The notes below the pieces were generated by a model. The model was given only the letters and a program-made list of their open reading frames with translations, was not told where the DNA came from and did no database searches. Positions 1 to 8,898 of a DNA stretch of 64,000 nucleotides are shown piece by piece; position 1 is the first letter of the stretch, and each line of letters opens with the position of its first letter. Made by a program: the position numbers and the translations under genes. The stretch comes from Nonomuraea wenchangensis. Its GTDB lineage: Bacteria > Actinomycetota > Actinomycetes > Streptosporangiales > Streptosporangiaceae. The stretch spans positions 124,001 through 188,000 of the forward strand of contig NZ_FOHX01000015.1 of NCBI RefSeq assembly GCF_900111685.1, in the 5' to 3' direction.

Positions 1-216
1 GAGCTGACCGGCGCGGCCAGGCCGGCCAAGGAGCACATCGTGGCCGCCCAGAAGACCATGCAGAAGCGCCGGGCCAGCCGCCTGCGCAAGCACATGCGCG
101 ACCGCTTCAACCGGCTGCGCGAGCCCAGCCCGGTGGCCGCCATGCTGACCACGCGCCAGCGCTCGCTGTCCGGCGTCCCGCGCCAGCGCACCGAGATCAC
201 CGAGCCCGCGATCTAG
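1..216 (+). CDS. C-terminal fragment of an unidentified protein
   Basis: An open frame enters from the left edge and ends at a TAG at 214-216, giving the last 71 residues of a protein whose start lies outside the window. The fragment is strongly basic and probably helical, with RKH and RDRFNRL clusters, and ends in TEITEPAI. No catalytic motif or membrane segment is visible, so no function is assigned. It converges on the glycosyltransferase gene that ends at 244, with 27 bases between them. The frame is a clean codon series with typical GC-rich third positions, which supports its being real. Confidence 0.6.
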   Translation, partial: ELTGAARPAKEHIVAAQKTMQKRRASRLRKHMRDRFNRLREPSPVAAMLTTRQRSLSGVPRQRTEITEPAI

Positions 217-243
217 CGACCCCACGACATGGGCGTGGTTCGG

Positions 244-1305
244 TCAGCGGTCGACGTGGGCGAACAGCCGCTCCCAGCCGTCCAGCACGTGGTCGAGGCG
301 GAAGGCCTCGGCCCGTGCGCGGGCGTCGGCCCCCAGCCGCCGCCGCTCCTCCACCGAATCCGCCAGCCGGCCCAGCTCGGCCGCGAAGGCGTCCACGTCC
401 CCCGGCGGCACCAGCACCTGGCCCGCCGCGCGCACGCCGCCCGAGACGTCGAAGGCCACCGACGGCACTCCGTGCGCCCCCGACTCCAGCAGCACGACCG
501 GCAGCCCCTCGTGCTCGCTGGTCAGCCCCAGCACCGCCGCCGACAGGTACTCGGCGGACATCTCCGCGGCCGGGACCGGACCGCGGAAGACCACCCGGCC
601 GGCCACGCCCTCCCGCCCGGCGTGCGCGCGCAGCCGCTCCCGCTCGCCGCCGTCGCCGATCAGGTGCAGCTCCCACGGCTCCGGCACGCCCGAGCGGGCG
701 AACGCGCTGATCAGCCGGTCGAACCGCTTGACCCCCTCCAGCCGGCCGACGCCCAGCACCCGGGGGACGTCGAGCGCGGCCATCCGCGCCGGCCAGTGGG
801 CCAGCGGGTTGGGCAGCGCCTGGGCGTTCGGCAGCAGGGCGTGCTCGGCGAAGCTCATGGCGTCGTCCTCGCTGAGGAAGACCGCCTGGTCCAGCTCGGC
901 GTAGTGCTTCCTGATCGAGCCCAGGTGCCAGCAGCCGCGGGCGTGGTCGTACGAGCCGTGGTACTGGCCGATCGACCGGGAACCGGCCGGTAGCAGGTCG
1001 CGCACCCGGATCACCGCCGACGGCGAGGTCATCACCGCGTATCCCGGCTCGATGCGGCCGAGCAGCCGGCGCAGCCGCCGGTCGGCGCGGACGCGGGCCA
1101 GGCGGTTGCCGGGTTCGGCGCGGCTGATGACGTGGTGGTGGTAGCGCGGGCGGTCCACGTACCGGAACGGGGAGCGGGCCCGGTGCAGGCCGATGACGTG
1201 CACGTCGTGGCCCCGCCCGGCCAGGCCCTGGGCGAGGGTGTGCGTGACCTGCTGGATGCCGCCCAGCGTGTCGGCGTCCACGCAGGCGAAGACGACACGG
1301 CTCAT
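244..1305 (-). CDS. GT4-type (GT-B fold) glycosyltransferase
   Basis: A 353-residue glycosyltransferase of the Glycos_transf_1 (GT4) type. The N-terminal Rossmann half begins MSRVVFACVDADTLGGIQQV and contains the GGIQQVTHTLAQGLAGRGHDV region. The C-terminal half has GVGRLEGVKRFDRLISAF and the donor-binding signature SEHEGLPVVLLESGAHGVPS (about residues 266-285). The ATG overlaps the stop of the upstream gene as ATGA, so the two are translationally coupled. Because that partner carries a CDP-glycerol glycerophosphotransferase domain, this enzyme probably adds a sugar during assembly of a teichoic-acid-like wall polymer. The donor and acceptor cannot be read from the sequence. Confidence 0.85.
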   Translation of the reverse strand: MSRVVFACVDADTLGGIQQVTHTLAQGLAGRGHDVHVIGLHRARSPFRYVDRPRYHHHVISRAEPGNRLARVRADRRLRRLLGRIEPGYAVMTSPSAVIRVRDLLPAGSRSIGQYHGSYDHARGCWHLGSIRKHYAELDQAVFLSEDDAMSFAEHALLPNAQALPNPLAHWPARMAALDVPRVLGVGRLEGVKRFDRLISAFARSGVPEPWELHLIGDGGERERLRAHAGREGVAGRVVFRGPVPAAEMSAEYLSAAVLGLTSEHEGLPVVLLESGAHGVPSVAFDVSGGVRAAGQVLVPPGDVDAFAAELGRLADSVEERRRLGADARARAEAFRLDHVLDGWERLFAHVDR

Positions 1306-3950
1306 CGGCGGGCCCCCACCCGGAAGAAGTCGTCGACGATCCGCGCCGCCGCGTCGCCGCGCTCGTCGGCGCACCACAGCTCGCGGAAGGCCGCGTAGCG
1401 TGCGGCGTGGGCCGCGTGCTCCTCGTCCAGGCGCCGCAGCACGTCCACCAGCTCCTCGGTCGTCGTGACGCACGGGCCGGGGGCGATGGCGGGCAGGTCG
1501 TGGTAGACGCCGCGCTCGGACAGCCGGTAGTCGTCCCAGTCGTCGAGGTAGAACACCATGGGCCTGCCGGTGATCGCGTAGTCGCACATCAGGGACGAGT
1601 AGTCGGTCAGCAGCGCGTCCGAGGCCAGCATCAGATCGTTGACCTCCGGATACCGCCCGGCGAAGCGGACGAAGTGCCTGAGGTGCTCGGGCGTCTCGTA
1701 GCGCTCCACCGGATGGGTGCGCAGCACCACCACCCACTCCCCGGCCAGCTCCTCGGCCAGCAGCTCCAGGTCGGCCCGTACCGACTGGCCGCTGCCCATG
1801 GCCCGGTCGCGGTAGGTGGGCGCGTAGAGCAGTACCCGCCGCCCCGGCGGAAGGTCCAGGAGCCCGCGTACGTCGCCGGCCGGCTCGCCGCGCACCAGGG
1901 CGTCGCAGCGCGGCGTCCCGTACCGGTAGACCTTGCCGGTGTAGCCGTTGGACGGCACGAAGATGCGGGAGAACTCCGCGCTCGGCGACACCAGCGCGTC
2001 CCACCGCGCCACCGCCGCGCGCCACTGCGCGCGCGGCCGGTCGAAGTCGGAGCGCAGGTCGGGCGCGTCGAAGCCGATCGACTTGATGCCCTGGCCGTGC
2101 CAGGTCTGCAGGTAGCGGGTGCCGCGCGGCTTCGGGTAGTCCAGCGGGAAGCCGTGGCTGTCCACCCAGATGCCGGCCCGCGCCATCGTCCAGAGGTGAC
2201 GCCAGCTTCCGCGCCGTACCCTGCGGGCGCCGGGCGGGACGCCGCCATGCCCCTTGGCCAGCGACCAGACGACCTCGATCGGCAGGTCTCGGCGGCGCAG
2301 CTCCTCGTAGAGGGCGCGCGGGCTGCCGCAGCAGCCCTTGCCGACGTCGGACTCGAACAGGGCGAGGTCCGGGCGCGGGCGCAGCACCTTGACGAGCACC
2401 TTGTACGCCCGCAGCTTGTTCCGCGGCGTGCCGACCCTCCGTACGAGCCCCCGCCACAGCCGCCCGCCCAGCCGCCGCGCGCGTGAGCGCCCGGTGCTCG
2501 CGGCCCGTACGCACAGGTAGGCCGCGTGCCCCTCGGCCTGCACCCGGCCGCCGGGCAGCTCGATCGGCCGCAGGCGCGGGTCCACGATGATCCGGTCGGT
2601 CGTCGTGTGCCCGTCGGAGACGCGGGTGAAGCCGATCCTCGGCTCGCACTTCCCTGCGGGCGTGAAGGCGACCTCGCTGACGTAGCCACCCTCGCCGGAC
2701 GGCTCCGGCCTGATCGGCACACGTTCCCTGCCGACCTGAAGGAACGCCGTCCATTCCGCCGGCAGCGCGCCGAACGGGTCGAAGGTGCGCACGGTCATCC
2801 GCACCCGGTCCCCGTCGCGTACCGGCTCGCTCGCCTCGTGCCGCAGCCGGGCGGCGGCGAAGGGCAGCTCGGCCAGCCGCAGCGGGGTGATGTCCAGGTC
2901 GGGGGAGACCGTCGTCCCCCAGTACGTGCGCCCGTCGAGCCGCACCGCCGCCCGGGGCGCGGCCCGCGGCCCGGTGAGCGAGCCGGCCGCGACGCGCAGG
3001 TCCTCGATCCGGTCGTCGAGGATGAGCCGGCAGCACACCCGTTCCATGGGCGCGGCCTCCTCCAGCACCTCGGCCGGGAGCCGCGCCAGGTACGGCCGGA
3101 TGATCGAGGCGAACTCCTTGACCCACACCAGGTCGCGGGCCGGCAGCGGGTTGAGGTAGACCCGCAGGTCCTGCCGGACGAAGCGGCGCTGCCGGTGCGG
3201 CACCAGGTCCACGGCCCCGTGGGCGCGCAGCCGGTCGTCGCTCATGCGGGCGGCGAGGACCCGCTGCCGGACGTTGTCCAGGTCGTCCACGCTCAGCGAG
3301 ATCGAGACGCCGTCACTGGCGCGGTGCCAGTGGTAGACCGTCCACGGGACGACCGCGAAGCGGTGGGCGAGGGCGTACAGGCCGGCGGCGAAGACGTGGT
3401 CCTCGTAGTCGAGGTCCTCGGGGAAACGCAGCCCCCGCTCGCGCAGCCAGGCCGTGTCGTAGAGCTTGTTGGTGCTGAAGGAGTCGAGGAACAGCTCCGG
3501 GTCCTCGCGGATGCCGGCCACCACGCGGCGGCGGGCGAACAGCGACGGGTAGTAGGGCCGAAGCTTGCCGCTGGGCTCGTACAGGCGGGAGATCTGTCCC
3601 GAGACGAACTGGGCGCCGGTGCGCTCGATCTCGGCGAGCAGGCTCTTGCAGGCGTGCCGGGGCAACTCGTCGTCGCTGTCGAGGAACATGACGTACGGGG
3701 CCGCCGCGACGTCCGCGCCGTCGTTGCGCGGCGCCCCGCAGTGCCCGCTGTTGACCTTCCTGCGCACGTAGCGCACCCGCGGGTCCTCCGCGACCAGGCT
3801 CTCGGCCACCTCCCGCGTGCCGTCCGTGCTCGCGTCGTCGGCGATGATCACTTCGAGGTCGCGCAGCGACTGGCGGAGCACGGAGCGCACGGCCCTGGGC
3901 AGCCGGGCGGCGTCGTTGTACGTGATGACGACCACGCTGCAGTCCGGCAT
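1302..3950 (-). CDS. Bifunctional GT2 glycosyltransferase / CDP-glycerol glycerophosphotransferase
   Basis: An 882-residue fusion. Residues 1-220 are a family 2 glycosyltransferase: SVVVITYNDAARLPRAVRSV opens the fold, followed by DDASTDGT and MFLDSDDE. Residues from about 500 to 870 match TagB/TagF-type CDP-glycerol glycerophosphotransferases, with TWHGQGIKSIGFDAPD, LLYAPTYRDR and LLTDYSSLMCDYAITGRPM. The middle part looks beta-rich. The ATG at 3950 is chosen because GGGGGGA precedes it at good spacing; an in-frame ATG at 3977 lacks this. The stop overlaps the next gene by 4 bases. The likely role is cytoplasmic assembly of a wall glycopolymer with alternating sugar and glycerol-phosphate units. 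The domain calls are firm; the product is inferred. Confidence 0.88.
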   Translation of the reverse strand: MPDCSVVVITYNDAARLPRAVRSVLRQSLRDLEVIIADDASTDGTREVAESLVAEDPRVRYVRRKVNSGHCGAPRNDGADVAAAPYVMFLDSDDELPRHACKSLLAEIERTGAQFVSGQISRLYEPSGKLRPYYPSLFARRRVVAGIREDPELFLDSFSTNKLYDTAWLRERGLRFPEDLDYEDHVFAAGLYALAHRFAVVPWTVYHWHRASDGVSISLSVDDLDNVRQRVLAARMSDDRLRAHGAVDLVPHRQRRFVRQDLRVYLNPLPARDLVWVKEFASIIRPYLARLPAEVLEEAAPMERVCCRLILDDRIEDLRVAAGSLTGPRAAPRAAVRLDGRTYWGTTVSPDLDITPLRLAELPFAAARLRHEASEPVRDGDRVRMTVRTFDPFGALPAEWTAFLQVGRERVPIRPEPSGEGGYVSEVAFTPAGKCEPRIGFTRVSDGHTTTDRIIVDPRLRPIELPGGRVQAEGHAAYLCVRAASTGRSRARRLGGRLWRGLVRRVGTPRNKLRAYKVLVKVLRPRPDLALFESDVGKGCCGSPRALYEELRRRDLPIEVVWSLAKGHGGVPPGARRVRRGSWRHLWTMARAGIWVDSHGFPLDYPKPRGTRYLQTWHGQGIKSIGFDAPDLRSDFDRPRAQWRAAVARWDALVSPSAEFSRIFVPSNGYTGKVYRYGTPRCDALVRGEPAGDVRGLLDLPPGRRVLLYAPTYRDRAMGSGQSVRADLELLAEELAGEWVVVLRTHPVERYETPEHLRHFVRFAGRYPEVNDLMLASDALLTDYSSLMCDYAITGRPMVFYLDDWDDYRLSERGVYHDLPAIAPGPCVTTTEELVDVLRRLDEEHAAHAARYAAFRELWCADERGDAAARIVDDFFRVGARR

Positions 3951-4043
3951 CCCAAGTCCCCCCGCTGGTCGAACCATCTGCGGGGAGGGCCCTGCCCCCG
4001 AGCTGCGTGAAGTGTCCGGACTTGATGGAGTATTTGCCGAAAA

Positions 4044-4766
4044 TCACCGCCGCAGACGACGAACGATCCAGATGACGATCAGCAGCGCCGCGAGCGCGCC
4101 CGCCACCGGCGCCAGCCGCTTGAGCACCGGCTGCCCGGCGATCTCCAGCAGGTCGAGCGCCTCCTCGTCGGGGGAGCGCGAGGTGCGGACCGTGCCCTGC
4201 GCGTGAGGTGGCGCCGGCTCGGGAGTGGGCACGGCCGTCAGGTGCCGTTCCTCCTCGTTCGGCTGCTCCTCGGCGGGCTCCTCGGCGGGCTGCTCCTGGA
4301 CCTGGGGCTGCTCTCGTGGCTCGGACAGCAGCTCGGCGAGGTTGCCGGCGAACCTGTCCAGCAGCCGCGAGCCCACCTCAGCCATCACCCCGCGGCCGAA
4401 CTGCGCAGGCCGCCCCGTCACGTGGAACGTCGTCTCCACGGCCACCGCCGTCGACTCCTCGCGCGGCGTCAGCCGGGCCTTGACCGTGGCCGACGCCGTG
4501 CCCGAGCCGCGGGCCTCCTTGCCCGACGCCTGGATGGTGAGCGAGCGGGAGTCCTTGTCCACGTCCTCGAACCTGGCCGAGCCCCGATAGGTGACGGTGA
4601 TCGGGCCGACCTTGACCTTCATCCTGCCGGTGAACTCGTCACCCTCGTGAACGTCGAGCGTGGCCCCGGGCAGGCAGGGGGCGATCCGCTCGACGTCGAG
4701 CAGGACGGCCCACGCCTGCTCGACCGGAACCGGAACAGTGAACTCGTGCTCGAACCGCATCGCCAT
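4044..4766 (-). CDS. coxG: SRPBCC (CoxG-like) protein with C-terminal membrane anchor
   Basis: A 240-residue protein. Residues 1-150 are a CoxG/SRPBCC domain (MRFEHEFTVPVPVEQAWAVL, IAPCLPGATLDV, VGPITVTYRGSARF). It is followed by a Glu/Pro-rich linker and a C-terminal segment of about 20 hydrophobic residues with an Arg-rich end (WIVRRLRR), which suggests a tail anchor on the membrane. CoxG-type proteins accompany molybdenum hydroxylases and help assemble or anchor them. The ATG at 4766 is preferred over 4799 because AGAAGGAG lies 7 bases upstream. It lies 94 bases downstream of coxM, with a hairpin between, so it may be expressed at a lower level than the coxSLM genes. Confidence 0.85.
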   Translation of the reverse strand: MAMRFEHEFTVPVPVEQAWAVLLDVERIAPCLPGATLDVHEGDEFTGRMKVKVGPITVTYRGSARFEDVDKDSRSLTIQASGKEARGSGTASATVKARLTPREESTAVAVETTFHVTGRPAQFGRGVMAEVGSRLLDRFAGNLAELLSEPREQPQVQEQPAEEPAEEQPNEEERHLTAVPTPEPAPPHAQGTVRTSRSPDEEALDLLEIAGQPVLKRLAPVAGALAALLIVIWIVRRLRR

Positions 4767-4807
4767 CGATCCGCTCCTTCTGCCGATGGTTCCCGACACT
4801 ACGACGC

Positions 4808-4838
4808 GGCGGGGGCGCCCGGAAGAGACGCCCCCGCC
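4808..4838 (-). terminator. Hairpin between coxM and coxG
   Basis: Ten-base arms GGCGGGGGCG (4808-4817) and CGCCCCCGCC (4829-4838) are perfectly complementary around an 11-base loop. No T-run follows, as is common in actinomycetes. It lies between the coxM stop and the coxG start and could terminate or attenuate transcription. Confidence 0.55.
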
Positions 4839-4860
4839 AGGTCCTCAGCGGACAGGCCCG

Positions 4861-5715
4861 TCAGGGCGTGCCCGTGGCGGCGCGCACCGCCCGATGGGTC
4901 AGCACCCGGGCCAGGTGCCTGCGGTAGTCCGGCCGGCCGTGCAGGTCGGCCGGCGGCTCGGTGTCCGCCGCCGCCTCCTCACAGGCCCGCCGCACCTGGT
5001 CGCCGAGCTCCGCGCCCTGGAGCGCCGCCTCGGCCGCGTGGGCCCGGACCGGCGTCGAGCCCATGTTCGTCAGCCCGATCCTGGCCTCGGCGATCGAGCC
5101 GTTCGACCGTCTGACCGCCGCGGCCACGCCGACGATGGCCCACGCCTGCGCCGTACGGTGGAACTTCTCGTAGTGGAAGCCCCAGCCTGGCCCCAGCTTC
5201 GGGATCCTCACCCCGGCCAGGATCTCGCCGGCGTCGAGCGCGTTCTCCAGATAGTCGACGAAGAACTCGGCGGCCGGGATCTCCCGCTCGCCCCCCGCCG
5301 AGCGCGCCACGAACACGCCGTCCAGCGCCAGCACCACCGCGGGCAGGTCGCCCGCCGGATCGGCGTGCGCCAGCGAGCCGCCGAACGTACCCCGGTGCCG
5401 GATCGCCCGATCCGCCACATGGGCGGTGGCCAGCGCCACCAGCGGGCAGCCGTCGTTGACCGCCTCGGAGCGCATCACCTCGTCGTGCGTGGTCAGCGCG
5501 CCGATGTAGACATGGTCGCCGCGGTCGTGCACGCCCCGCAGCTCCGCCAGCCGCCCCACGTCCACCAGCTTCGACGGGTACGCCAGCCGCAGCCGCAGCA
5601 GCGGCAGCAGCGACTGCCCGCCGGCCAGCACCTTCGCGTCCTCGTCTTCGGCCAGGACCTGCGACGCCTCGGCCAGCGAGTCCGGGCGCACGTACTCGAA
5701 CTGCGCGGGAATCAT
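4861..5715 (-). CDS. coxM: Molybdenum hydroxylase FAD-binding medium subunit (CoxM family)
   Basis: A 284-residue FAD-binding subunit of the CoxM/XdhB type. The N-terminus MIPAQFEYVRPDSLAEA, the motif VLAGGQSLLPLLRLRL (FAD pyrophosphate contact) and RHRGTFGGSLAHADPAGDLP are characteristic. It passes electrons from the 2Fe-2S subunit to a quinone or another acceptor. The ATG overlaps the TGA of the large-subunit gene as ATGA, so the operon order is small, large, medium, which matches many cox-like operons. The length is normal for the family. Confidence 0.92.
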   Translation of the reverse strand: MIPAQFEYVRPDSLAEASQVLAEDEDAKVLAGGQSLLPLLRLRLAYPSKLVDVGRLAELRGVHDRGDHVYIGALTTHDEVMRSEAVNDGCPLVALATAHVADRAIRHRGTFGGSLAHADPAGDLPAVVLALDGVFVARSAGGEREIPAAEFFVDYLENALDAGEILAGVRIPKLGPGWGFHYEKFHRTAQAWAIVGVAAAVRRSNGSIAEARIGLTNMGSTPVRAHAAEAALQGAELGDQVRRACEEAAADTEPPADLHGRPDYRRHLARVLTHRAVRAATGTP

Positions 5716-8111
5716 CGGCGCGCTCCTTCCAGTGCCCGCCACACCCGCTCCGGCGTGCACGGCATCTCGACGTCGCGCACGCCGGACGGGCGCAGCGCGT
5801 CCACGACGGCGTTCACCACGGCCGGGGTCGAGGCGATCGTGCCCGCCTCGCCGACGCCCTTGACGCCCAGAGGGTTGCTGGTGGCCGGGGTCTCGGTCCG
5901 GTCGAGCTGGAACGTCGGCAGGTCGGCCGCCGACGGCAGCAGGTAGTCGGCCATCGTCGTGGTGAGCAGGTTGCCGTCGGCGTCGTAGACGGCCTCCTCG
6001 TACAGGGCCTGCGCGACGCCCTGCGCGATGCCGCCGTGCACCTGGCCCTCCACGATGAGCGGGTTCACCACCTTGCCGACGTCGTCCACGGCCACGTACG
6101 AGCGGATCCGCACCATGCCCGTCTCGGTGTCCACCTCCACGGCGCACAGGTGGGTGCCGTGCGGGAAGGAGTAGTTGTCCGGGTCGAACGTGGCGTCGGC
6201 GTCCAGCCGCGCCTCCACGCCCTCGGGCAGGTCGTGGGCCGTGAACGCGGCGTAGGCGAGCTCCTGGATGGTCCGCTGCGCGTCCGTGCCCCGCACCTTG
6301 AACGCGCCCGCGGCGAACTCCAGGTCGTCGGGCGAGCATTCCAGCAGGTGCGCGGCCAGCGTACGGGCCTTGTCCTTGACCTTGTCGCACGCCCTCAGCA
6401 CGGCGATGCCGCCCACCACGAGCGAGCGCGAGCCGTAGGTGTCCATGCCCTTGTGGGAGATCGCCGTGTCGCCGTGCAGCACCGTGACGTCCTCGAACGG
6501 CACGCCGAGCGAGTCGGCCACGATCTGGCTCCACGACGTCACGTGGCCCTGCCCGTGCGGGCTGGTGCCGGTGATGACCTCGACCTTGCCCGTCGGCAGC
6601 ATGCGGATCGAGCCGTGCTCCCAGCCGCCCGCGCCGTAGTTCGACTCGCCGAGCAGCCGGGACGGCGCCAGCCCGCACATCTCGGTGTAGGTGCTGACGC
6701 CGATGCCGAGCTGCACCGGGTCGCCCCGGTCCCGCCGGTCGGCCTGTTCGGCGCGCAGCTTGTCGTAGCCGAACATCGACAGCGCCTTGTCCGTCGCCGC
6801 CTCGTAGTTGCCGGAGTCGTAGGTGAGCCCCGCGATCGTGGTGTACGGGAACTCCTCGTGCCTGATCCAGTTGCGCCGGCGCACCTCCAGCGGATCCACG
6901 CCCAGCTCGGCGGCGAGCTCGTCCATCATGCGCTCGATGCCGAACGTCGCCTCCGGCCGGCCCGCGCCCCGGTAGGCGTCGGTCGGCATCTTGGTGGTGA
7001 ACACGCCGGTGCAGGCGAACTCGTAGGCGTCCATCTTGTAGATCGCGTTGAACATGGCCGCGCCCAGCATCGGCACGCCCGGCGTGACCAGCATCAGGTA
7101 AGCGCCCATGTCGGCCAGCAGATCGACCCGGAGCCCGCGCAGCCGCCCGTCGGCGTCGGCGGCCAGCCGCAGGCGCTGGAGCTGGTCCCGGCCGTGGTGC
7201 ACGGTCAGGTTGCCCTCGGAGCGGCTCTCGGTCCACTTGACCGCCCTGCCGAGCCTGCGGGCCAGCAGCAGGCAGAGCACCTCCTCGGCCGTCACCTGCA
7301 GCTTCGAGCCGAACCCGCCGCCGACGTCGGGCGCGACCACCCGCAGCCGGTGCTCGGGGATGCCGGTCACCACCGCCAGCATCACCCGCAGGACGTGCGG
7401 GATCTGCGTGGAGGTCCAGACGGTGAACGTGTCGCCGTCGGTGTCGGCGAGCACCGCCCGCGGCTCCATCGCGCTCGGGATGAGCCGCTGCTGGCGGAAG
7501 GTGCGCTCGATGACGACCGGCGCGTCACGGAAGGCCGCCTCGACGTCACCCGAGACGATCTTCGTGCTGAACGCCTTGTTGCCCGCCTCGTGCACCTTCG
7601 GGCTGCCGTCGGTCAGCGCCTCCTCCATGTCGAGCACCGCGGGCAGCGGCTCGTAGTCGACCTCGATGGCCTCCAGCGCGTCGGCCGCCTTGTAGCGGTC
7701 GGTGGCGATCACGCAGGCCACGGCCTCGCCGACGTACCGGACCTCGGAGACCGCCATCGGCGGGTGGTCGGGGATGACGATGTCCTCGCTGACCGGCCAC
7801 GCGCACGGCAGGCTGCCCTGCTCGTCCGCGAAGTCCTGGCCGCTGAAGGCCGCCACGACCCCGGGCAGCCCGCGTGCCCCTGACACGTCCACCCGGGTGA
7901 TCCTGGCGTGCGCCATCGGGCTGCGCAGGAAGACCACGTGCAGCAGGCCGGGACGGGTCAGGTTGTCCGTCCACCGCGTACGCCCCGTCAGCAGCCGCGC
8001 GTCCTCCTTGCGCCGCCGTGGCCGGCCCAGCTCCGGCGTGGCCGCCGGCTCGTTGATCTGGTCGCTCTGCGCTATCTGCTCGGCCACCGCGCCGGTGTCC
8101 AGCTCGCTCAC
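5712..8111 (-). CDS. coxL: Molybdenum hydroxylase large subunit, form II CoxL-like
   Basis: A 799-residue molybdopterin-cytosine-dinucleotide-binding subunit of the xanthine oxidase/CODH family. The N-terminal a/b-hammerhead region includes RRKEDARLLTGRTRWTDN, followed by DVGGGFGSK and the active-site loop AYRGAGRPEATFG. AYRGAGR is the signature of form II (putative) CO dehydrogenases. True form I enzymes carry AYRCSFR with the catalytic cysteine, which is absent here. The substrate is therefore probably an aldehyde or heterocycle rather than CO. The GTG start at 8111 overlaps the coxS stop as GTGA; a longer frame to 8192 exists but would lie inside coxS. Length is normal. Confidence 0.92.
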   Translation of the reverse strand: MSELDTGAVAEQIAQSDQINEPAATPELGRPRRRKEDARLLTGRTRWTDNLTRPGLLHVVFLRSPMAHARITRVDVSGARGLPGVVAAFSGQDFADEQGSLPCAWPVSEDIVIPDHPPMAVSEVRYVGEAVACVIATDRYKAADALEAIEVDYEPLPAVLDMEEALTDGSPKVHEAGNKAFSTKIVSGDVEAAFRDAPVVIERTFRQQRLIPSAMEPRAVLADTDGDTFTVWTSTQIPHVLRVMLAVVTGIPEHRLRVVAPDVGGGFGSKLQVTAEEVLCLLLARRLGRAVKWTESRSEGNLTVHHGRDQLQRLRLAADADGRLRGLRVDLLADMGAYLMLVTPGVPMLGAAMFNAIYKMDAYEFACTGVFTTKMPTDAYRGAGRPEATFGIERMMDELAAELGVDPLEVRRRNWIRHEEFPYTTIAGLTYDSGNYEAATDKALSMFGYDKLRAEQADRRDRGDPVQLGIGVSTYTEMCGLAPSRLLGESNYGAGGWEHGSIRMLPTGKVEVITGTSPHGQGHVTSWSQIVADSLGVPFEDVTVLHGDTAISHKGMDTYGSRSLVVGGIAVLRACDKVKDKARTLAAHLLECSPDDLEFAAGAFKVRGTDAQRTIQELAYAAFTAHDLPEGVEARLDADATFDPDNYSFPHGTHLCAVEVDTETGMVRIRSYVAVDDVGKVVNPLIVEGQVHGGIAQGVAQALYEEAVYDADGNLLTTTMADYLLPSAADLPTFQLDRTETPATSNPLGVKGVGEAGTIASTPAVVNAVVDALRPSGVRDVEMPCTPERVWRALEGARR

Positions 8112-8590
8112 TGCGTGCTCACCGCCTGACCCATCTCCTGGGCGCCCCGGCGCACCGCCCGGACGATGTTGCAGTAGCCGGTGCAGCGGCACAGGTTGCC
8201 CTCAAGCCCTTGCCTGATGGCGTCCTCCGACGGGTCCGGGTCGTCCCGGAGCAGGTCGATCGCCGCCATGACCATGCCGGGGGTGCAGTAGCCGCACTGC
8301 AGCGCGTGCTCTTCGTGGAAGGCCCGCTGCATCGGGTGCATCGAGCCGGCCGTGCCGAGGCCCTCGATGGTGACGACCTCGCAGCCGTCGGCCTGCACGG
8401 CCAGCACCGAGCAGCTCTTGGCGCTCTTGCCGTCCAGCATGACCGTGCAGGCGCCGCAGTTGCTGGTGTCACAGCCGATGGGGGTGCCGGTCCTGCCGAG
8501 GCGGTCTCTGAGCAGATGGACGAGCAGGAGTCGCGGCTCGACGTCCTCCTCGTAGGTGATTCCGTCCACGGTGACGGAGATTCGGGGCAT
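8108..8590 (-). CDS. coxS: Molybdenum hydroxylase 2Fe-2S small subunit (CoxS family)
   Basis: A 160-residue iron-sulfur subunit and the first gene of the operon. The plant-ferredoxin-type cluster is CDTSNCGACTVMLDGKSAKSC (its four cysteines lie in this stretch), and the second, all-helical cluster domain shows QCGYCTPGM and CRCTGYCNIV. Both 2Fe-2S sites are intact. It carries electrons from the molybdenum centre to the flavin subunit. The ATG is preceded by GGGAGGACGT, a strong ribosome binding site. A sigma70-like promoter lies at 8634-8661. Confidence 0.95.
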   Translation of the reverse strand: MPRISVTVDGITYEEDVEPRLLLVHLLRDRLGRTGTPIGCDTSNCGACTVMLDGKSAKSCSVLAVQADGCEVVTIEGLGTAGSMHPMQRAFHEEHALQCGYCTPGMVMAAIDLLRDDPDPSEDAIRQGLEGNLCRCTGYCNIVRAVRRGAQEMGQAVSTQ

Positions 8591-8633
8591 ACGTCCTCCC
8601 TCTCAGGAGCGGGGGGAAAGGCGGACACACCCG

Positions 8634-8661
8634 AAATTACGCTTGTGTTACGTCCGGTCAA
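8634..8661 (-). promoter_or_regulatory. Putative promoter of the coxSLM operon
   Basis: On the minus strand TTGACC (8661-8656) is followed after 16 bases by TAATTT (8639-8634). This is close to the TTGACN / TANNNT consensus of housekeeping sigma factors in actinomycetes. It would start transcription about 37 bases upstream of the coxS ATG. Confidence 0.55.
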
Positions 8662-8664
8662 GGG

Positions 8665-8898
8665 TCACTTACCGCGAACCGCCCTCGCGATGATCGCCAC
8701 GAGGCCCGCGAAAGCCAGCCCGAGCACCAGCACACCCATCAGGACCAGGGCATCCGTGAGCGCACGGGTCACCACCAAGATCCCGAGCACGAGGAAGAGC
8801 ACGCCGCTCAGCAGCGCCATCCAGTCCGTACGGTGCACCCGCCGGGGCCGCTCCACCTCGTACGCCGCCCGGTCCCACGGCCCCGTCTCACGCCCCAC
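8665..8898 (-). CDS. Small two-helix membrane protein
   Basis: A 77-residue protein with a GTG start that overlaps the end of the upstream PspC gene by 11 bases. A polar N-terminus (about 25 residues) is followed by two hydrophobic segments, roughly residues 27-45 and 48-70, and a short basic tail RAVRGK. It is probably co-translated with the PspC protein and thus part of the envelope-stress module. I do not recognise a named family. Confidence 0.7.
   Translation of the reverse strand: MGRETGPWDRAAYEVERPRRVHRTDWMALLSGVLFLVLGILVVTRALTDALVLMGVLVLGLAFAGLVAIIARAVRGK

Noticed and set aside
244..3126. 960-residue minus-strand frame
   Set aside because: Only its last 353 codons are a gene; the earlier part is the off-frame shadow of the GT2/CDP-glycerol transferase gene.
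4861..7236. 791-residue minus-strand frame containing coxM
   Set aside because: Only the part from the ATG at 5715 is coxM. The rest is a repetitive Arg/Gly/Ala-rich shadow of coxL.
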